Positions 17,337-26,155 are shown, counted from the first letter of the stretch. The stretch: DNA of 64,000 nucleotides from Bradyrhizobium sp. ISRA430 (GCF_029909975.1 NZ_CP094516.1:992001-1056000), one strand, 5' to 3'. The notes: generated by a model from the letters alone, not told the origin. Translations and numbers: made by a program.

Positions 17337-17612
17337 TCAGGCGACGAGATCGGCATCCTCCGGATGCCTGTCGAGATAGTCGACGACGAAACCGCAGCCG
17401 GCAATCACCTTCTTGCCGTCGTGGCGGATCAATTCCAGCGCGCCCTTGATCAGCTCGGAAGCGATGCCGCGGCCGCGCAGCGCGCGCGGCGTCTCGGTGT
17501 GGGTGATGATCACGGCCGACGGCGTCAACCGATAATTGGCGAAGGCGACCTCGCTGCCGACGTCGAGTTCGAAGCGGCTCTTGTCCTTGTTGTCGCGTAC
17601 CGATGCCGCCAT
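17337..17612 (-). CDS. Small GNAT-fold N-acetyltransferase (YjdJ/NATD1-like), copy 1
   Basis: 91 residues covering a minimal GNAT fold. The acetyl-CoA loop is LRGRGIASELIKGAL, followed by KVIAGCGFVVDYLDRHPEDADLV, which is typical of the NATD1/YjdJ group. These short proteins lack the first GNAT strands. The substrate is unknown. A paralogue with the same length and layout lies at 19299-19574; both end in the D-R/K-HP-x-x-ADLV motif. Confidence 0.88.
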   Translation of the reverse strand: MAASVRDNKDKSRFELDVGSEVAFANYRLTPSAVIITHTETPRALRGRGIASELIKGALELIRHDGKKVIAGCGFVVDYLDRHPEDADLVA

Positions 17613-17717
17613 GCGTGACCCTTCCGAAGCGAGGCTTGTTTCCCCGATCTAGGCGCCTGAACCGGCTCTTGCCAAGGCGCGACCAAGGAAGGTTGCCGCA
17701 GGGGAGATATCCGAAAA

Positions 17718-18653
17718 ATGCGTGTCCCGATCAGCCTCATGGCCGTACTTGCCGCGCTCGCCGCGATGTCGCCGGTGCCGGCCTCGGCGGAAGGCGGCCC
17801 GGCCTGGGAGGCGTGCGTTGGACTGACAGGCACGCCGGACGAGCGGGTCAAGGCCTGCTCGATCGTGATCGACACCAAGAGCGAGAGCGGCCGCAGGCTC
17901 GCCGGTGCCTATTGCAACCGCGGCCATGGCCTGACCGAGAAGAGCGAACTCGATGCCGCGCTGTCCGACCTCGACGAGGCGGTCAGGCTCGCTCCGGATT
18001 ATGCCTGCGCCTTCAACAATCGCGGCCGCGTCTTTTCCTTCAAGCACGACTACGATCGCGCCATAGCCGACTACGACCAGGCCATCAAGCTCGATCCGTC
18101 GCTGGCGCTCGCCTATAGCAACCGCGGCGAGTCCCGCTATAACAAGGGCGACCTCGACGGCGCCTTGGCTGACTTCAGCACCGCGATCAAGCTCGACTCG
18201 AACTATGCCACGGCCTATGCCAATCGCGGCTACGCCTACTATCGCAAGCACGACATGCCGCATGCGCTCGCCGACTTCACCATGCGGATCAAGCTGGCGC
18301 CCGGTCTGCTCGCCTATATCGATCGCGGCAACGTCTATCGCGACAGCGAGCAGCTCGACCGCGCCGCCGCCGATTACGGCGAGGCGATCCGGGTAGCGCC
18401 GACGGATGCGCGCGGCTGGCGCAATCGCGGTATGATCCGGCTCTACCAGGGCGACAACAAGGGCGGGCTCGCCGACTACGACAAGGCGCTGCAATACGAT
18501 CCGTCCGACGTGTTCTCCTGGAACAATCGCGGCCAGGCCAGGCTTCGGCTTGGTGACAGGCAAGGTGCCATCGCCGACTTCAGGAAGGCGCTGGAGCTGC
18601 GGCCCGGGTTGCCGGCCGCGCGCGAGGCGCTCCAGAAGCTCGGTGCCCTGTAG
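17718..18653 (+). CDS. Secreted TPR-repeat protein
   Basis: 311 residues. A signal peptide (residues 1-24, ending PVPASAEG) precedes about seven tetratricopeptide repeats, visible as repeating units of the form A-x-x-D-Y-(D/N)-x-A-I-x-L-D/A-P. Four cysteines lie in the first 70 residues, two of them at VGLTG-flanking positions, which suggests disulfides in the periplasm. TPR arrays bind protein partners; the partner is unknown. Many rhizobial genomes carry families of such secreted TPR proteins. Confidence 0.87.
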   Translation: MRVPISLMAVLAALAAMSPVPASAEGGPAWEACVGLTGTPDERVKACSIVIDTKSESGRRLAGAYCNRGHGLTEKSELDAALSDLDEAVRLAPDYACAFNNRGRVFSFKHDYDRAIADYDQAIKLDPSLALAYSNRGESRYNKGDLDGALADFSTAIKLDSNYATAYANRGYAYYRKHDMPHALADFTMRIKLAPGLLAYIDRGNVYRDSEQLDRAAADYGEAIRVAPTDARGWRNRGMIRLYQGDNKGGLADYDKALQYDPSDVFSWNNRGQARLRLGDRQGAIADFRKALELRPGLPAAREALQKLGAL

Positions 18654-18852
18654 TTGCAGTGCAGTACGAGTGCCTGACGAGGGAGCACCGCACGCGACCC
18701 CAAATAATCCGCGCCATCGCTCTTGCAAGTTCCACGGCGGTTGCGACATTCTTGACAGGACATACGCCCGAATGCGGCCGGCAGGGTCGTTAGACATTCG
18801 GAGTGTCATGATCGCCAGCCGCCGACGTATGCCTCTGTTGTAGGAGGGTACG

Positions 18853-19251
18853 ATGTCGGACTTTGGTTTCTTGAATACTCATCGAACATGGGAAGACTGG
18901 TGCGGGATGCTGCTCGGCGCGCTGATCGTCGCGTCGCCATGGTTTCCCATCCAGGATCAGGCCGCGATTGTCGGACAGCAGATGGCGATCCTGAACGCGG
19001 TCGCAGTCGGCCTTGCCGTGTTTGGCATCAGCCAGCTCGAATACGTCTCGCTGCAGCGCTGGCAAGAGGTGACGACGATTCTGATCGGACTGTGGCTCAT
19101 CGCCTCGCCCTATGTCCTCGGCTATTCCGGTGAGGGTTTTCTCCGCATCTACCACACGAGCCTCGGCGCGGTGGTGGTGCTCCTCGGCGTGCTCCAGCTT
19201 TGGCAGGACTGGGACCTGAATGACCAGGAGATGCTCAAGCATGGGCAGTAG
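18853..19251 (+). CDS. SPW repeat membrane protein
   Basis: 132 residues with four predicted transmembrane helices in two related halves; each half carries the SPW-type motif after a helix (LIVASPWFPIQ and LIASPYVLGYS). The AGGAGGG ribosome site lies at 18842-18848. A W-E-D/Q-x-W/V-C sequence precedes each half, consistent with an internal duplication. The function of SPW proteins is not known; they are often found near stress genes. It is a stand-alone gene. Confidence 0.88.
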   Translation: MSDFGFLNTHRTWEDWCGMLLGALIVASPWFPIQDQAAIVGQQMAILNAVAVGLAVFGISQLEYVSLQRWQEVTTILIGLWLIASPYVLGYSGEGFLRIYHTSLGAVVVLLGVLQLWQDWDLNDQEMLKHGQ

Positions 19252-19298
19252 GCCGTAGATGTCGGCAGATCCGCCTGGCTATGGGCGGGCCTGTACTC

Positions 19299-19574
19299 TC
19301 ATCTCTTCACAAGATCCGCATAGTCCGGGTGCTTGTCGATCCACGCCTTCACGAACGGGCACTGCGCGACGACCTTCAGGCCTGCGGTGCGGACCTGATC
19401 GAGCGCGCCCTTAACCAGCTTCGAGCCGATGCCCTTGCCGCCGAGCTCCGATGGCACCTCGGTATGGACGAAGGTGATGACGTCGCCATCGAGCTTATAG
19501 TAGGTCGCGGCGAGGTGGCCCTCGACGGCGAGCTCGTAGCGGCTGTGGGTTTTGTTGTTGATGACGTCGCTCAT
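19299..19574 (-). CDS. Small GNAT-fold N-acetyltransferase (YjdJ/NATD1-like), copy 2
   Basis: 91 residues, same architecture as the gene at 17337-17612: HTEVPSELGGKGIGSKLVKGAL is the acetyl-CoA binding part, and CPFVKAWIDKHPDYADLV closes the protein. About half of the positions match the other copy by eye. The two genes are both on the minus strand, 1.7 kb apart, separated by TPR and SPW genes on the plus strand. Substrate unknown. Confidence 0.88.
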   Translation of the reverse strand: MSDVINNKTHSRYELAVEGHLAATYYKLDGDVITFVHTEVPSELGGKGIGSKLVKGALDQVRTAGLKVVAQCPFVKAWIDKHPDYADLVKR

Positions 19575-19585
19575 GTCGTCTCCGG

Positions 19586-19729
19586 TCAGCTCTTCAGCGA
19601 TTCCGTCAGCATCTTGCGGATCGACCAGGCCTCGCCGTCGGAGGCGCCCCTGATGTCGTCGATCTTCCAGCTATCGGCCTCGCCCGCGAAATCATAATGC
19701 ACGATCTGGTCGGCGGGTTTGCGATCGGT
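19586..19729 (-). pseudogene. DUF3828-like C-terminal remnant
   Basis: Between the GNAT gene and the lipoprotein gene the minus strand encodes 47 codons ending TESLKS-stop (19586-19588). The segment QIVHYDFAGEADSWKIDDI followed by GASDGEAWSIRKML resembles the last beta strand and helix of DUF3828 domains (IVYDF...W.IDDI). It has no start codon or ribosome site. It directly follows the TGA of the lipoprotein (19730-19732) in the same reading frame. It is either a decayed gene tail or the natural C terminus of the lipoprotein lost through a nonsense mutation. Confidence 0.6.
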
Positions 19730-20092
19730 TCAATCGGCCGCCGTGGCCAGCCGCGCGTCTTCGGGCTGTTGTTGCCGCGGGCGCAGGCACCCCTGGCAGA
19801 TGACGAGCGAACGGTTGACCCTGGCGTCCTGCTCGGCCTCGATGCCGTCCTGGGCCTGCCACCATTCTTTCGAATAGGGCTGAAATCCCGCCTCCGCGTT
19901 GTTGCGGTCGGCTCGTGCAACGGTGCGCGATGGGCCAGAGACGGAACGCGGCTGATTGGGATCCTCGCCGGCGCCATCCCAGGCATAACGCGCGGGTGTG
20001 AACGCGGGATCCGAGGCGAGGTGCGCTTGCGGCGCCACAGCGCATCCGGCAAGCGCCAGCGACAACAGGAGGACGGCGGGCGCTTTGACCAT
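19730..20092 (-). CDS. Putative lipoprotein, unknown function
   Basis: 120 residues. The start MVKAPAV at 20090-20092 leads into a lipoprotein signal with lipobox LALAGC. The mature part carries ARYAWDGAGEDPNQPR and FQPYSKEWWQAQDGIEAEQDAR, then a CQGC pair near the C terminus; it is Gln/Asp/Arg-rich. I recognise it as a conserved-hypothetical type of rhizobial lipoprotein but know no function. The frame continues past its TGA into 47 codons that resemble a DUF3828 end, so this gene may be a truncated version of a longer protein. Confidence 0.7.
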   Translation of the reverse strand: MVKAPAVLLLSLALAGCAVAPQAHLASDPAFTPARYAWDGAGEDPNQPRSVSGPSRTVARADRNNAEAGFQPYSKEWWQAQDGIEAEQDARVNRSLVICQGCLRPRQQQPEDARLATAAD

Positions 20093-20375
20093 GATGCGGC
20101 ACTCTGTACGCGAGAACTGCGCGAGGTTGCGCCGATCATGTTTAAGATTCCCTGAACGGTCGCGGTCGCGGCGGCGACCAACGCGAATGAGATATTTGCT
20201 CCTCATCTTCACTCTGCTGTTTCAAGGAGAAGGCCATCTCGGCGATGTCGTTTGAGTTCGGGAAGCCGTAAGGCGAGGTGCGGCCGGCGGCCTTGCTACG
20301 TTGCGGGCGATGGCGATAAATGGGATGCAAAGGGCGGGGCACAAGCACGCGATCCGCCATCGAAGAGGAAACCCC

Positions 20376-21983
20376 ATGCAGCCCCTGCGCATGTCCCGCC
20401 GCGTCATGAATCTCGCTCACATGCTGACCCAGAATGCGCGGCGGCATGGTTCGCGCCCCGGATTCGTGTGGGGCGACAGATCCTGGACCTGGCGCGAAAT
20501 CGATGCGCAGGTCTCGGCACTGGCGGCGGCGCTCGCAGCGCGCGGCATCAAGAAGGGCGACCGCATCCTCGTCCACTCCAAGAATGGCGACGAGATGTTC
20601 GTCTCGATGTTCGCGGCGTTCCGGCTTGGTGCGGTCTGGGTTCCCACCAATTTCCGCCTGATGCCGGACGAGGTCGCCTATCTTGCCCAGGCCTCCGGTG
20701 CGAAGGCGTTTTTGTGTCACGTCGATTTTCCCGAGCACGCTGCGGCCGTGAGCGGCGGCGCGCTGGACTTCATCTGGAGCATCGACGGCAAGGCCTCGTT
20801 CGGCGAGCGAAGCGTGGCGGAGGCCATCGCCTCGCAGGCCGGCGCTGATGTCGCGAATGTGGATGTCGAGTACGACGATCCCTGCTGGTTCTTCTTCACC
20901 TCCGGCACCACCGGCCGCTCCAAGGCCGCCGTGCTCACCCACGGCCAGATGGGGTTCGTGGTGACCAATCATCTCGCCGATCTGACGCCCGGCACGACGG
21001 AGCAGGACGCATCGCTTGTGGTGGCGCCGCTGTCTCATGGCGCCGGCGTGCATCAATTGATGCAGACCGCGCGCGGCGCGCGTACCGTGCTGCTGCCGAC
21101 GGAAAAATTCGATATCAACGAGGCGTTCCGCCTGATCGAAGCGCATCGCGTCAGCAATCTGTTCACGGTGCCGACGATTTTGAAGATGATGATCGAGCAT
21201 CCCGCCGCCGACAAATACGATCATTCCTCGCTGCGCCAGGTGATCTATGCCGGCGCGCCGATGTATCGCGAGGACCAGAAGGCCGCGCTGAAGAAGCTCG
21301 GCAAGGTCATTGTGCAGTATTTCGGCCTCGGCGAGGTCACCGGCAACATTACCGTGCTGCCGGCGGCGCTGCATGATCCCGAGGACGGTCCGCACGCGAA
21401 GATCGGCACCTGCGGCTTCGAGCGCACCGGGATGCAGGTCTCGATCCAGGACGATGAGGGCCGCGAGCTGAAGCCGAACCAGAGCGGCGAGATCTGCGTG
21501 ATTGGTCCGGCGGTGTTTGCCGGCTACTACGACAATCCCGAGGCCAATGCCAAGGCGTTCCGCAACGGCTGGTTCCGCACCGGCGATCTTGGCCACATGG
21601 ACGAGGAGGGATTTGTCTATATCACCGGCCGCGCCTCCGACATGTACATCTCCGGCGGCTCCAACATCTATCCGCGCGAGATCGAAGAGAAGATCTTGAC
21701 ACACCCGGCGATCGGCGAGGTCGCCGTCCTCGGCGTGCCCGATCCGACCTGGGGCGAGGTCGGCGTTGCCGTCTGCGTCGCGCGGGAAGGCGAGAAACCG
21801 GTGAGCGAAGCGGAGATGGCGGCGTTCCTTGGTCCCAAGGTGCCGCGCTACAAGATGCCGAAGCGCTTCTTCTTCTGGGAGGCCTTGCCGAAGTCCGGTT
21901 ACGGCAAGATCCCGAAGCGCATGGTGCGCGACGAGCTCGAGGCCCGCGGGCTGCTCGATCTCGACAAGAAGCAGGCGGGCTGA
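20376..21983 (+). CDS. Acyl-CoA synthetase (AMP-dependent ligase)
   Basis: 535 residues of the ANL superfamily. The P-loop-like motif is FFTSGTTGRSKAAV, then YFGLGEVTGN, the GDLGHMDEEGF hinge region with YITGRASDMYISGG, and the C-terminal catalytic lysine region KSGYGKIPK. The start MQPLRMSRR follows an AGAGGAA ribosome site (20364-20370). It ligates a carboxylic acid to CoA through an acyl-adenylate; the family includes fatty and aromatic acids, and the substrate is not predictable here. The DUF296 gene begins 9 nt downstream, so they form an operon. Confidence 0.92.
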   Translation: MQPLRMSRRVMNLAHMLTQNARRHGSRPGFVWGDRSWTWREIDAQVSALAAALAARGIKKGDRILVHSKNGDEMFVSMFAAFRLGAVWVPTNFRLMPDEVAYLAQASGAKAFLCHVDFPEHAAAVSGGALDFIWSIDGKASFGERSVAEAIASQAGADVANVDVEYDDPCWFFFTSGTTGRSKAAVLTHGQMGFVVTNHLADLTPGTTEQDASLVVAPLSHGAGVHQLMQTARGARTVLLPTEKFDINEAFRLIEAHRVSNLFTVPTILKMMIEHPAADKYDHSSLRQVIYAGAPMYREDQKAALKKLGKVIVQYFGLGEVTGNITVLPAALHDPEDGPHAKIGTCGFERTGMQVSIQDDEGRELKPNQSGEICVIGPAVFAGYYDNPEANAKAFRNGWFRTGDLGHMDEEGFVYITGRASDMYISGGSNIYPREIEEKILTHPAIGEVAVLGVPDPTWGEVGVAVCVAREGEKPVSEAEMAAFLGPKVPRYKMPKRFFFWEALPKSGYGKIPKRMVRDELEARGLLDLDKKQAG

Positions 21984-21992
21984 GCGAGCGTC

Positions 21993-22853
21993 ATGCGCAG
22001 CATCAAGCAGCCGGGCGCACCGGTCGCCGAGCGCATCCAATGGGCGGAGGCGAGGGGGCGCGCTTTCTCGTTCAGGCTTCAGGCAGGTTTGCCGCTGCTG
22101 GAAGCCGCGCGGCGTGGCTTTGCGGCAGAAGGCTTCGCCGGCGGCGTGCTGAACTTCCGGCGCGGTGCGCTCGGCCCGTTCGCCTATGTCATGCCGGCGC
22201 TGTCCAAGACGGGCGAGAATGCCGCGTTCTATAGCGAGACGTTCCGCCCCAACGGTGTAACGCATACGAAGCTCGGCAGCATGACGCTCGGCATGCGCGA
22301 CGGTGCACCATTCTTTCATTGCCACGGACTCTGGAACGAGGCCGATGGCCGCGCCAGCGGCGGCCACATGCTGCCCGAGGAGACGATAGTTGCCGAGCCG
22401 TTCGAGGTCGAAGCCTTCGGTCTCGATGGTGCGATGTTCAAGGCGCAGTCCGATCCCGAGACCAACTTCAAGCTGTTCGGACCGGTGGCCGCCGCGAGCA
22501 GCGGTGCGCGCACGACCAGCCGCGCCTTCGCGCTGCGGGTGCGACCGAACCAGGATTTTGCGGGCTGCCTCGAAGGCTTCTGCCGTGAGCGCGACATCGC
22601 GCGGGCGAAGATCCATGGCGGCGTCGGCTCGACCATCGGCGCGCGCTTCACCCATGGCGGCGTGACCGAGCCGTTCGCCACCGAGCTGGCGGTGACGGCC
22701 GGGACGATCGCACCGGGCCAGTCCGGCGCGCTCGAAGCCGTGCTCGACGTCGCCTTGGTCGACTACACCGGCGGTCTCGCCGAAGGCCGCCTGGTCCGGG
22801 GCGACAATCCCGTGCTGATGACCATGGAGCTGGTGCTGGAGGCGCTAGCGTAG
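21993..22853 (+). CDS. Tandem DUF296 (PPC domain) protein
   Basis: 286 residues that appear to contain two PPC/DUF296 domains. The first, about residues 75-160, has GVTHTKLGSMTLGMRDGAPFFHCHG and GGHMLPEETIVAEPFEV, matching the HxHx..GGHL signature with its histidines. The second (about 175-285) keeps the fold pattern AKIHGGVGSTIGARF and VDYTGGLAEGRLVRGDNPVLMTMEL but lacks the His cluster. PPC domains form trimers and are found in DNA-binding and metal-dependent proteins. Coupling with the acyl-CoA synthetase suggests a metabolic role, which is inference. Confidence 0.8.
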   Translation: MRSIKQPGAPVAERIQWAEARGRAFSFRLQAGLPLLEAARRGFAAEGFAGGVLNFRRGALGPFAYVMPALSKTGENAAFYSETFRPNGVTHTKLGSMTLGMRDGAPFFHCHGLWNEADGRASGGHMLPEETIVAEPFEVEAFGLDGAMFKAQSDPETNFKLFGPVAAASSGARTTSRAFALRVRPNQDFAGCLEGFCRERDIARAKIHGGVGSTIGARFTHGGVTEPFATELAVTAGTIAPGQSGALEAVLDVALVDYTGGLAEGRLVRGDNPVLMTMELVLEALA

Positions 22854-22962
22854 GGCCACGACCGGGGCTTGTGGCCGGGTCACGATGCCACTTCCCAAGC
22901 GGAATTGTTCCTGTTATGTTCCGGTCGGGCGTGCGGTATGGCACGTGTAGGGAGGAGCGGAG

Positions 22963-23715
22963 ATGCGAGGCCGAAATCGCGACATCAGGTTGCCCGCGCC
23001 CTATCTCCGGCGCGTCTGGCTCGACCGCGCTCTGGTGCCGGACTGGGAGGCCTATCCGTACTGTCTTCCCCTCTTCAGCGAAGAATTCGACCTGAACTTC
23101 GACACCGCGATCACGATCATCGTTGGGGAGAACGGCACCGGCAAATCGACGATTCTGGAGGGTATCGCCGCGCTCGCGGGCTATGACGACGCCGGCGGGG
23201 GCAAGGGGTATAGACCGGTCGATCATTCCAATGCGCGCGAGATCATGGGTGGAGAGCTGTCCGTCGCGCTGCGTGCCGGCTGGGTACCGAAGATCACCAA
23301 CGGCTGGTTCTTTCGCGCCGAGACGTTCTTTTCCGTCGCCAGATATCTCGATGAAGTCTCGGACATGCCGCCCGATTTCCTGTCCTATTCCCACGGCGAA
23401 GGTTTTTTGCGGTTCTTCGAGGAGCACTGTCAGCGGCAAGGCATCTTCATCTTCGACGAGCCGGAGTCGGCCCTGTCGCCAGCGCGGCAGATGGAATTTT
23501 TGAAGCTGCTGCACCGCATGGATTCCTCCCGCAATTGCCAGGTGATCATGGCCACTCATTCGCCGATGCTGATGGCCTATCCCAACGCGAAGCTGTTGCG
23601 GCTCAGCAAATACGGCCTTGAGCCGGTGACGGTGGAAGAGACTGATCATTACCGGGTGATGCGGGAGTTTTGCGCGGACCCGCGCGGGTTCGTCGAGGCG
23701 ACGCTGGCGGAGTGA
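22963..23715 (+). CDS. AAA/ABC-type ATPase, single-protein
   Basis: 250 residues. Walker A is GENGTGKSTILEGIAAL, the signature region is SYSHGEGFLRFF, Walker B is GIFIFDEPESALSP and the H-loop is IMATHSPML. This is the compact ATPase type found as COG3910-like predicted ATPases, not a transporter subunit since no permease is nearby. It has a strong ribosome site GGGAGG-AGCGG at 22949-22955. Its substrate or partner is unknown. A long repeat island follows. Confidence 0.87.
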   Translation: MRGRNRDIRLPAPYLRRVWLDRALVPDWEAYPYCLPLFSEEFDLNFDTAITIIVGENGTGKSTILEGIAALAGYDDAGGGKGYRPVDHSNAREIMGGELSVALRAGWVPKITNGWFFRAETFFSVARYLDEVSDMPPDFLSYSHGEGFLRFFEEHCQRQGIFIFDEPESALSPARQMEFLKLLHRMDSSRNCQVIMATHSPMLMAYPNAKLLRLSKYGLEPVTVEETDHYRVMREFCADPRGFVEATLAE

Positions 23716-24632
23716 ACCTCGTTCTCTCCGTCGTCATTGCGAGGAGCTCTTGCGACGAAGCAATCCAGACTCTGTCCGAGGGAGCACTCTGGATTGCTTC
23801 GCTTCCAGCTTCGCTCTGCGAGCTTCGGCGGACCAGTCGCCCGCAATGACGGAGTGTGCGTAGAGTGCTTGCCTTCAATTCCCATTTCTGTCCCGGTCTG
23901 TGAACACAACTTCCCGTTCTCGCGGCATGACCTGCCCGAGCTTTGCGGCAGTTGCCGCCCTCAAAAGTGCCGAGGGCGCAGGGAAGGCCGGGTGCCGGCT
24001 GGCACCCGCGGTCCGCTGTGCGCAAATGCGCTGGAAACAGATGCACAGCGGCATACAGGGCAGCCAGGACATCCCGGCCTTCCCTGCGCAGTGGCTTTAC
24101 GGCTTATGTCGCGCTCTCCCCAGGGAGCGATGCACTATTGCCCCCGTCGCCTTGCGGATGACTGATGTTGCGGACCCGGTCGGGGCCGCAGCATCACCGC
24201 AAGATTTGGCGCACAGACTCCGGGCGCCAGGACCACACGATTTTGCCGTACGCGAGCTGCACCGGTCGTGTGCGCGCGGTAGTCGCTCACGGAGTGACCC
24301 GCCCTGCAACTCCCTTCGCGCCGATGCCGCCGCGTCCACCGCATCCCAACCCGCGTGTCGTGACGATCGCGATACGCCCCTCGGACCGGGTCGAGACCGG
24401 CCGAGATATGCGATAATTCCGAATTCGTGTAAAGCGAATTATTTTGGGCGCGGAGTGCCGCGGAGGATTGACCACGCTCTGGGGTGTTTTGCCCGTCGGG
24501 CAACCCAAGGGATGGTGGCCCACAGTGGTCCCGCCACGGCCGCGCCACGAACTTGTCTACCCATGGTCCAAATATGCGTTACGATGTTCCCAGCGCGCGT
24601 CAGTCGCGCAAGGTCAAACGTGAGGACACGAC
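23716..24632. repeat. Coding-free island built of interspersed repeats
   Basis: 917 nt with no credible gene. The left part (about 23736-23860) is a palindromic element: GTCATTGCGAGGAGCTCTTG ... GAAGCAATCCAG, spacer, CTGGATTGCTTCG ... CGCAATGACGGAG. The same ends occur at 63521-63598. The right part, from about 23890 to 24600, is a mosaic with internal inverted segments (GCCGGGTGCCGGCTGGCACCC, and GGGTGTTTTGCCCGTCGGGCAACCC). Both halves have the look of multi-copy Bradyrhizobium repeats, from which spurious short ORFs are often annotated. The copy number in the genome is not visible from this window. Confidence 0.7.
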
Positions 24633-25199
24633 ATGAGGGTGACGATCGGAAAGGCGATCGCCGGGGTGGCGGCGCTGGCGGTGGCGGGGATGGCATTGAC
24701 GGCGGCTTTTGAGCCGGTTTGGGCCCACGGCCCGACCCGGCAGAAGGTCCGGGAATCGATCGAGATCAACGCGCCGCCGGCCAAGGTGTGGGCGGTGATC
24801 GGCAATTTTCAGGACATGAGCTGGCTCGCGCCGGTCACCAAGACCGAGGGCGAGAAGGGCAATGAGATCGGCGCGACGCGGCGGCTGACGCTGACCGGCG
24901 GCGCCACCGTCGACGAGGAGCTCTACAAATTCGACGCCGGCGCGATGACCTATTCCTACCGGATCACCACCGTCGACGTGAAGGTGCTGCCGGTCACCAA
25001 CTATTCCTCGACGCTGACGGTATCGCCGAGCGCCGACGGCAAGGGCTCGACCCTGGAATGGGCCGGCGCGTTCTACCGCGGCTTTCCCAACAACGATCCG
25101 CCGCCGGAGCTGAATGACGAGAACTCGGTAAAGGCGGTGAGGGCGCTCTATCAAACCGGCCTCGCGGCGCTCAAGAAGAAGATCGAGAGCGGAAGCTGA
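24633..25199 (+). CDS. Secreted SRPBCC (polyketide cyclase-like) protein
   Basis: 188 residues. A signal peptide (residues 1-31, ending PVWAHG) precedes one START-like SRPBCC domain: ESIEINAPPAKVWAVIGNFQDMSWLAP, then EIGATRRLTLTGGATVDEEL and SYRITTVDVKVLPVTNYSSTL. These domains have a deep hydrophobic pocket. The gene is followed 2 nt later by a secreted beta-propeller gene, so both products are exported and likely co-produced. In methylotrophs comparable pairs occur next to PQQ dehydrogenase genes; no such gene is in this window. Confidence 0.87.
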   Translation: MRVTIGKAIAGVAALAVAGMALTAAFEPVWAHGPTRQKVRESIEINAPPAKVWAVIGNFQDMSWLAPVTKTEGEKGNEIGATRRLTLTGGATVDEELYKFDAGAMTYSYRITTVDVKVLPVTNYSSTLTVSPSADGKGSTLEWAGAFYRGFPNNDPPPELNDENSVKAVRALYQTGLAALKKKIESGS

Positions 25200-25201
25200 C
25201 C

Positions 25202-26155
25202 GTGCGCGTCCTGGTTCTGGCGGCGCTCGCCGCCAGCATCGGCCTGGTCTCGGCCGAGAAAGCCTCGGCCGAGGAGGCGTTCGTCACCAATCAGCTCAGC
25301 GAAAATCTAACGGTCGTGGACCTCGCAACCGCGCGGCCTGTCGCGACCATCGCGATTGGCGGCAAGCCCGCGGGTGTCGCCGTGACCTCGGACGGACGCT
25401 TCGCCTATGTGACGAGCCCCGAAGCCAAGGCGCTTACGGTGGTCGATGCCGCCGCCCGGCGGATCATCGGCAAGATCAATGTCGGCGGCGGTCCGCTCGG
25501 TGTCGCGGTGGCGCCGGATGGTGCTGCAGTCTATGTTGCCGACTGGTACGCCGCGGCGGTGCGGGTGGTCGATCCGAAAGAGCAGCGCCTGGTCGCTGAA
25601 ATCGCGGTCGGCGCCTCGCCGTCGGGCCTCGCGGTGACATCAGACGGGCGGCTCCTGCTCTCGGCAGATCGCGATGCCGACAGCGTGTCCATTGTCGATA
25701 CCGCAACGCGGCAGCGCAAGGCGATCGTCAAGGTCGGCACACATCCGTTCGGCGTCACGATCGACGCGGACAGCAAGCGCGCCTATACCGCCAACGTCGA
25801 ATCGAACGACGTGTCGGTGATCGATATCGCCGGGGCGCGCGAGGTCGGCCGGATCGCCGTGGGCATGCGCCCCTATGCCGTGGCGCTGGCACAAGGCCGC
25901 GGCTTCGTCACCGACCAATATGGCGGCACCGTCAGCGTGTTCGATCTTGCGACACTGAAGCCGGTCACGCGCATCACGGTCGGCGATTATCCGGAAGGGA
26001 TCGCGGCGACCGCGGACGGCAAGCGGATCATCGTGGCCAACTGGGAGAGCAACTCACTCAGCATCATCGACGCGGTCGAGCTGAAGGTGATTGGCGAGGT
26101 CAAGGTCGGCGACGGCCCGCGCGCGTTCGGGGCGTTTCTCAGGCGGACGCAGTAG
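25202..26155 (+). CDS. Secreted YncE/YVTN-type beta-propeller protein
   Basis: 317 residues, GTG start at 25202, signal peptide ending EKASAEEAF. The remainder is built of about seven blades with the repeated pattern V-x-V-D-x-A/T-x-R...V-(A/G)-x-I-x-V-G-x-x-P-x-G-V-A-V/I-T/A-x-D-G, typical of the YVTN repeat. The closing blade is SLSIIDAVELKVIGEVKVGDGPRAFG. Such propellers bind proteins or small ligands in the periplasm. It follows the SRPBCC gene with a 2-nt gap. Confidence 0.92.
   Translation: MRVLVLAALAASIGLVSAEKASAEEAFVTNQLSENLTVVDLATARPVATIAIGGKPAGVAVTSDGRFAYVTSPEAKALTVVDAAARRIIGKINVGGGPLGVAVAPDGAAVYVADWYAAAVRVVDPKEQRLVAEIAVGASPSGLAVTSDGRLLLSADRDADSVSIVDTATRQRKAIVKVGTHPFGVTIDADSKRAYTANVESNDVSVIDIAGAREVGRIAVGMRPYAVALAQGRGFVTDQYGGTVSVFDLATLKPVTRITVGDYPEGIAATADGKRIIVANWESNSLSIIDAVELKVIGEVKVGDGPRAFGAFLRRTQ

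Noticed and set aside
20142-22655. 837-codon open frame on the minus strand antisense to the acyl-CoA synthetase and DUF296 genes
   Set aside because: The plus-strand genes have clear catalytic motifs and ribosome sites. The antisense frame is open because of high GC and has His/Arg/Ala-rich composition without a family pattern.
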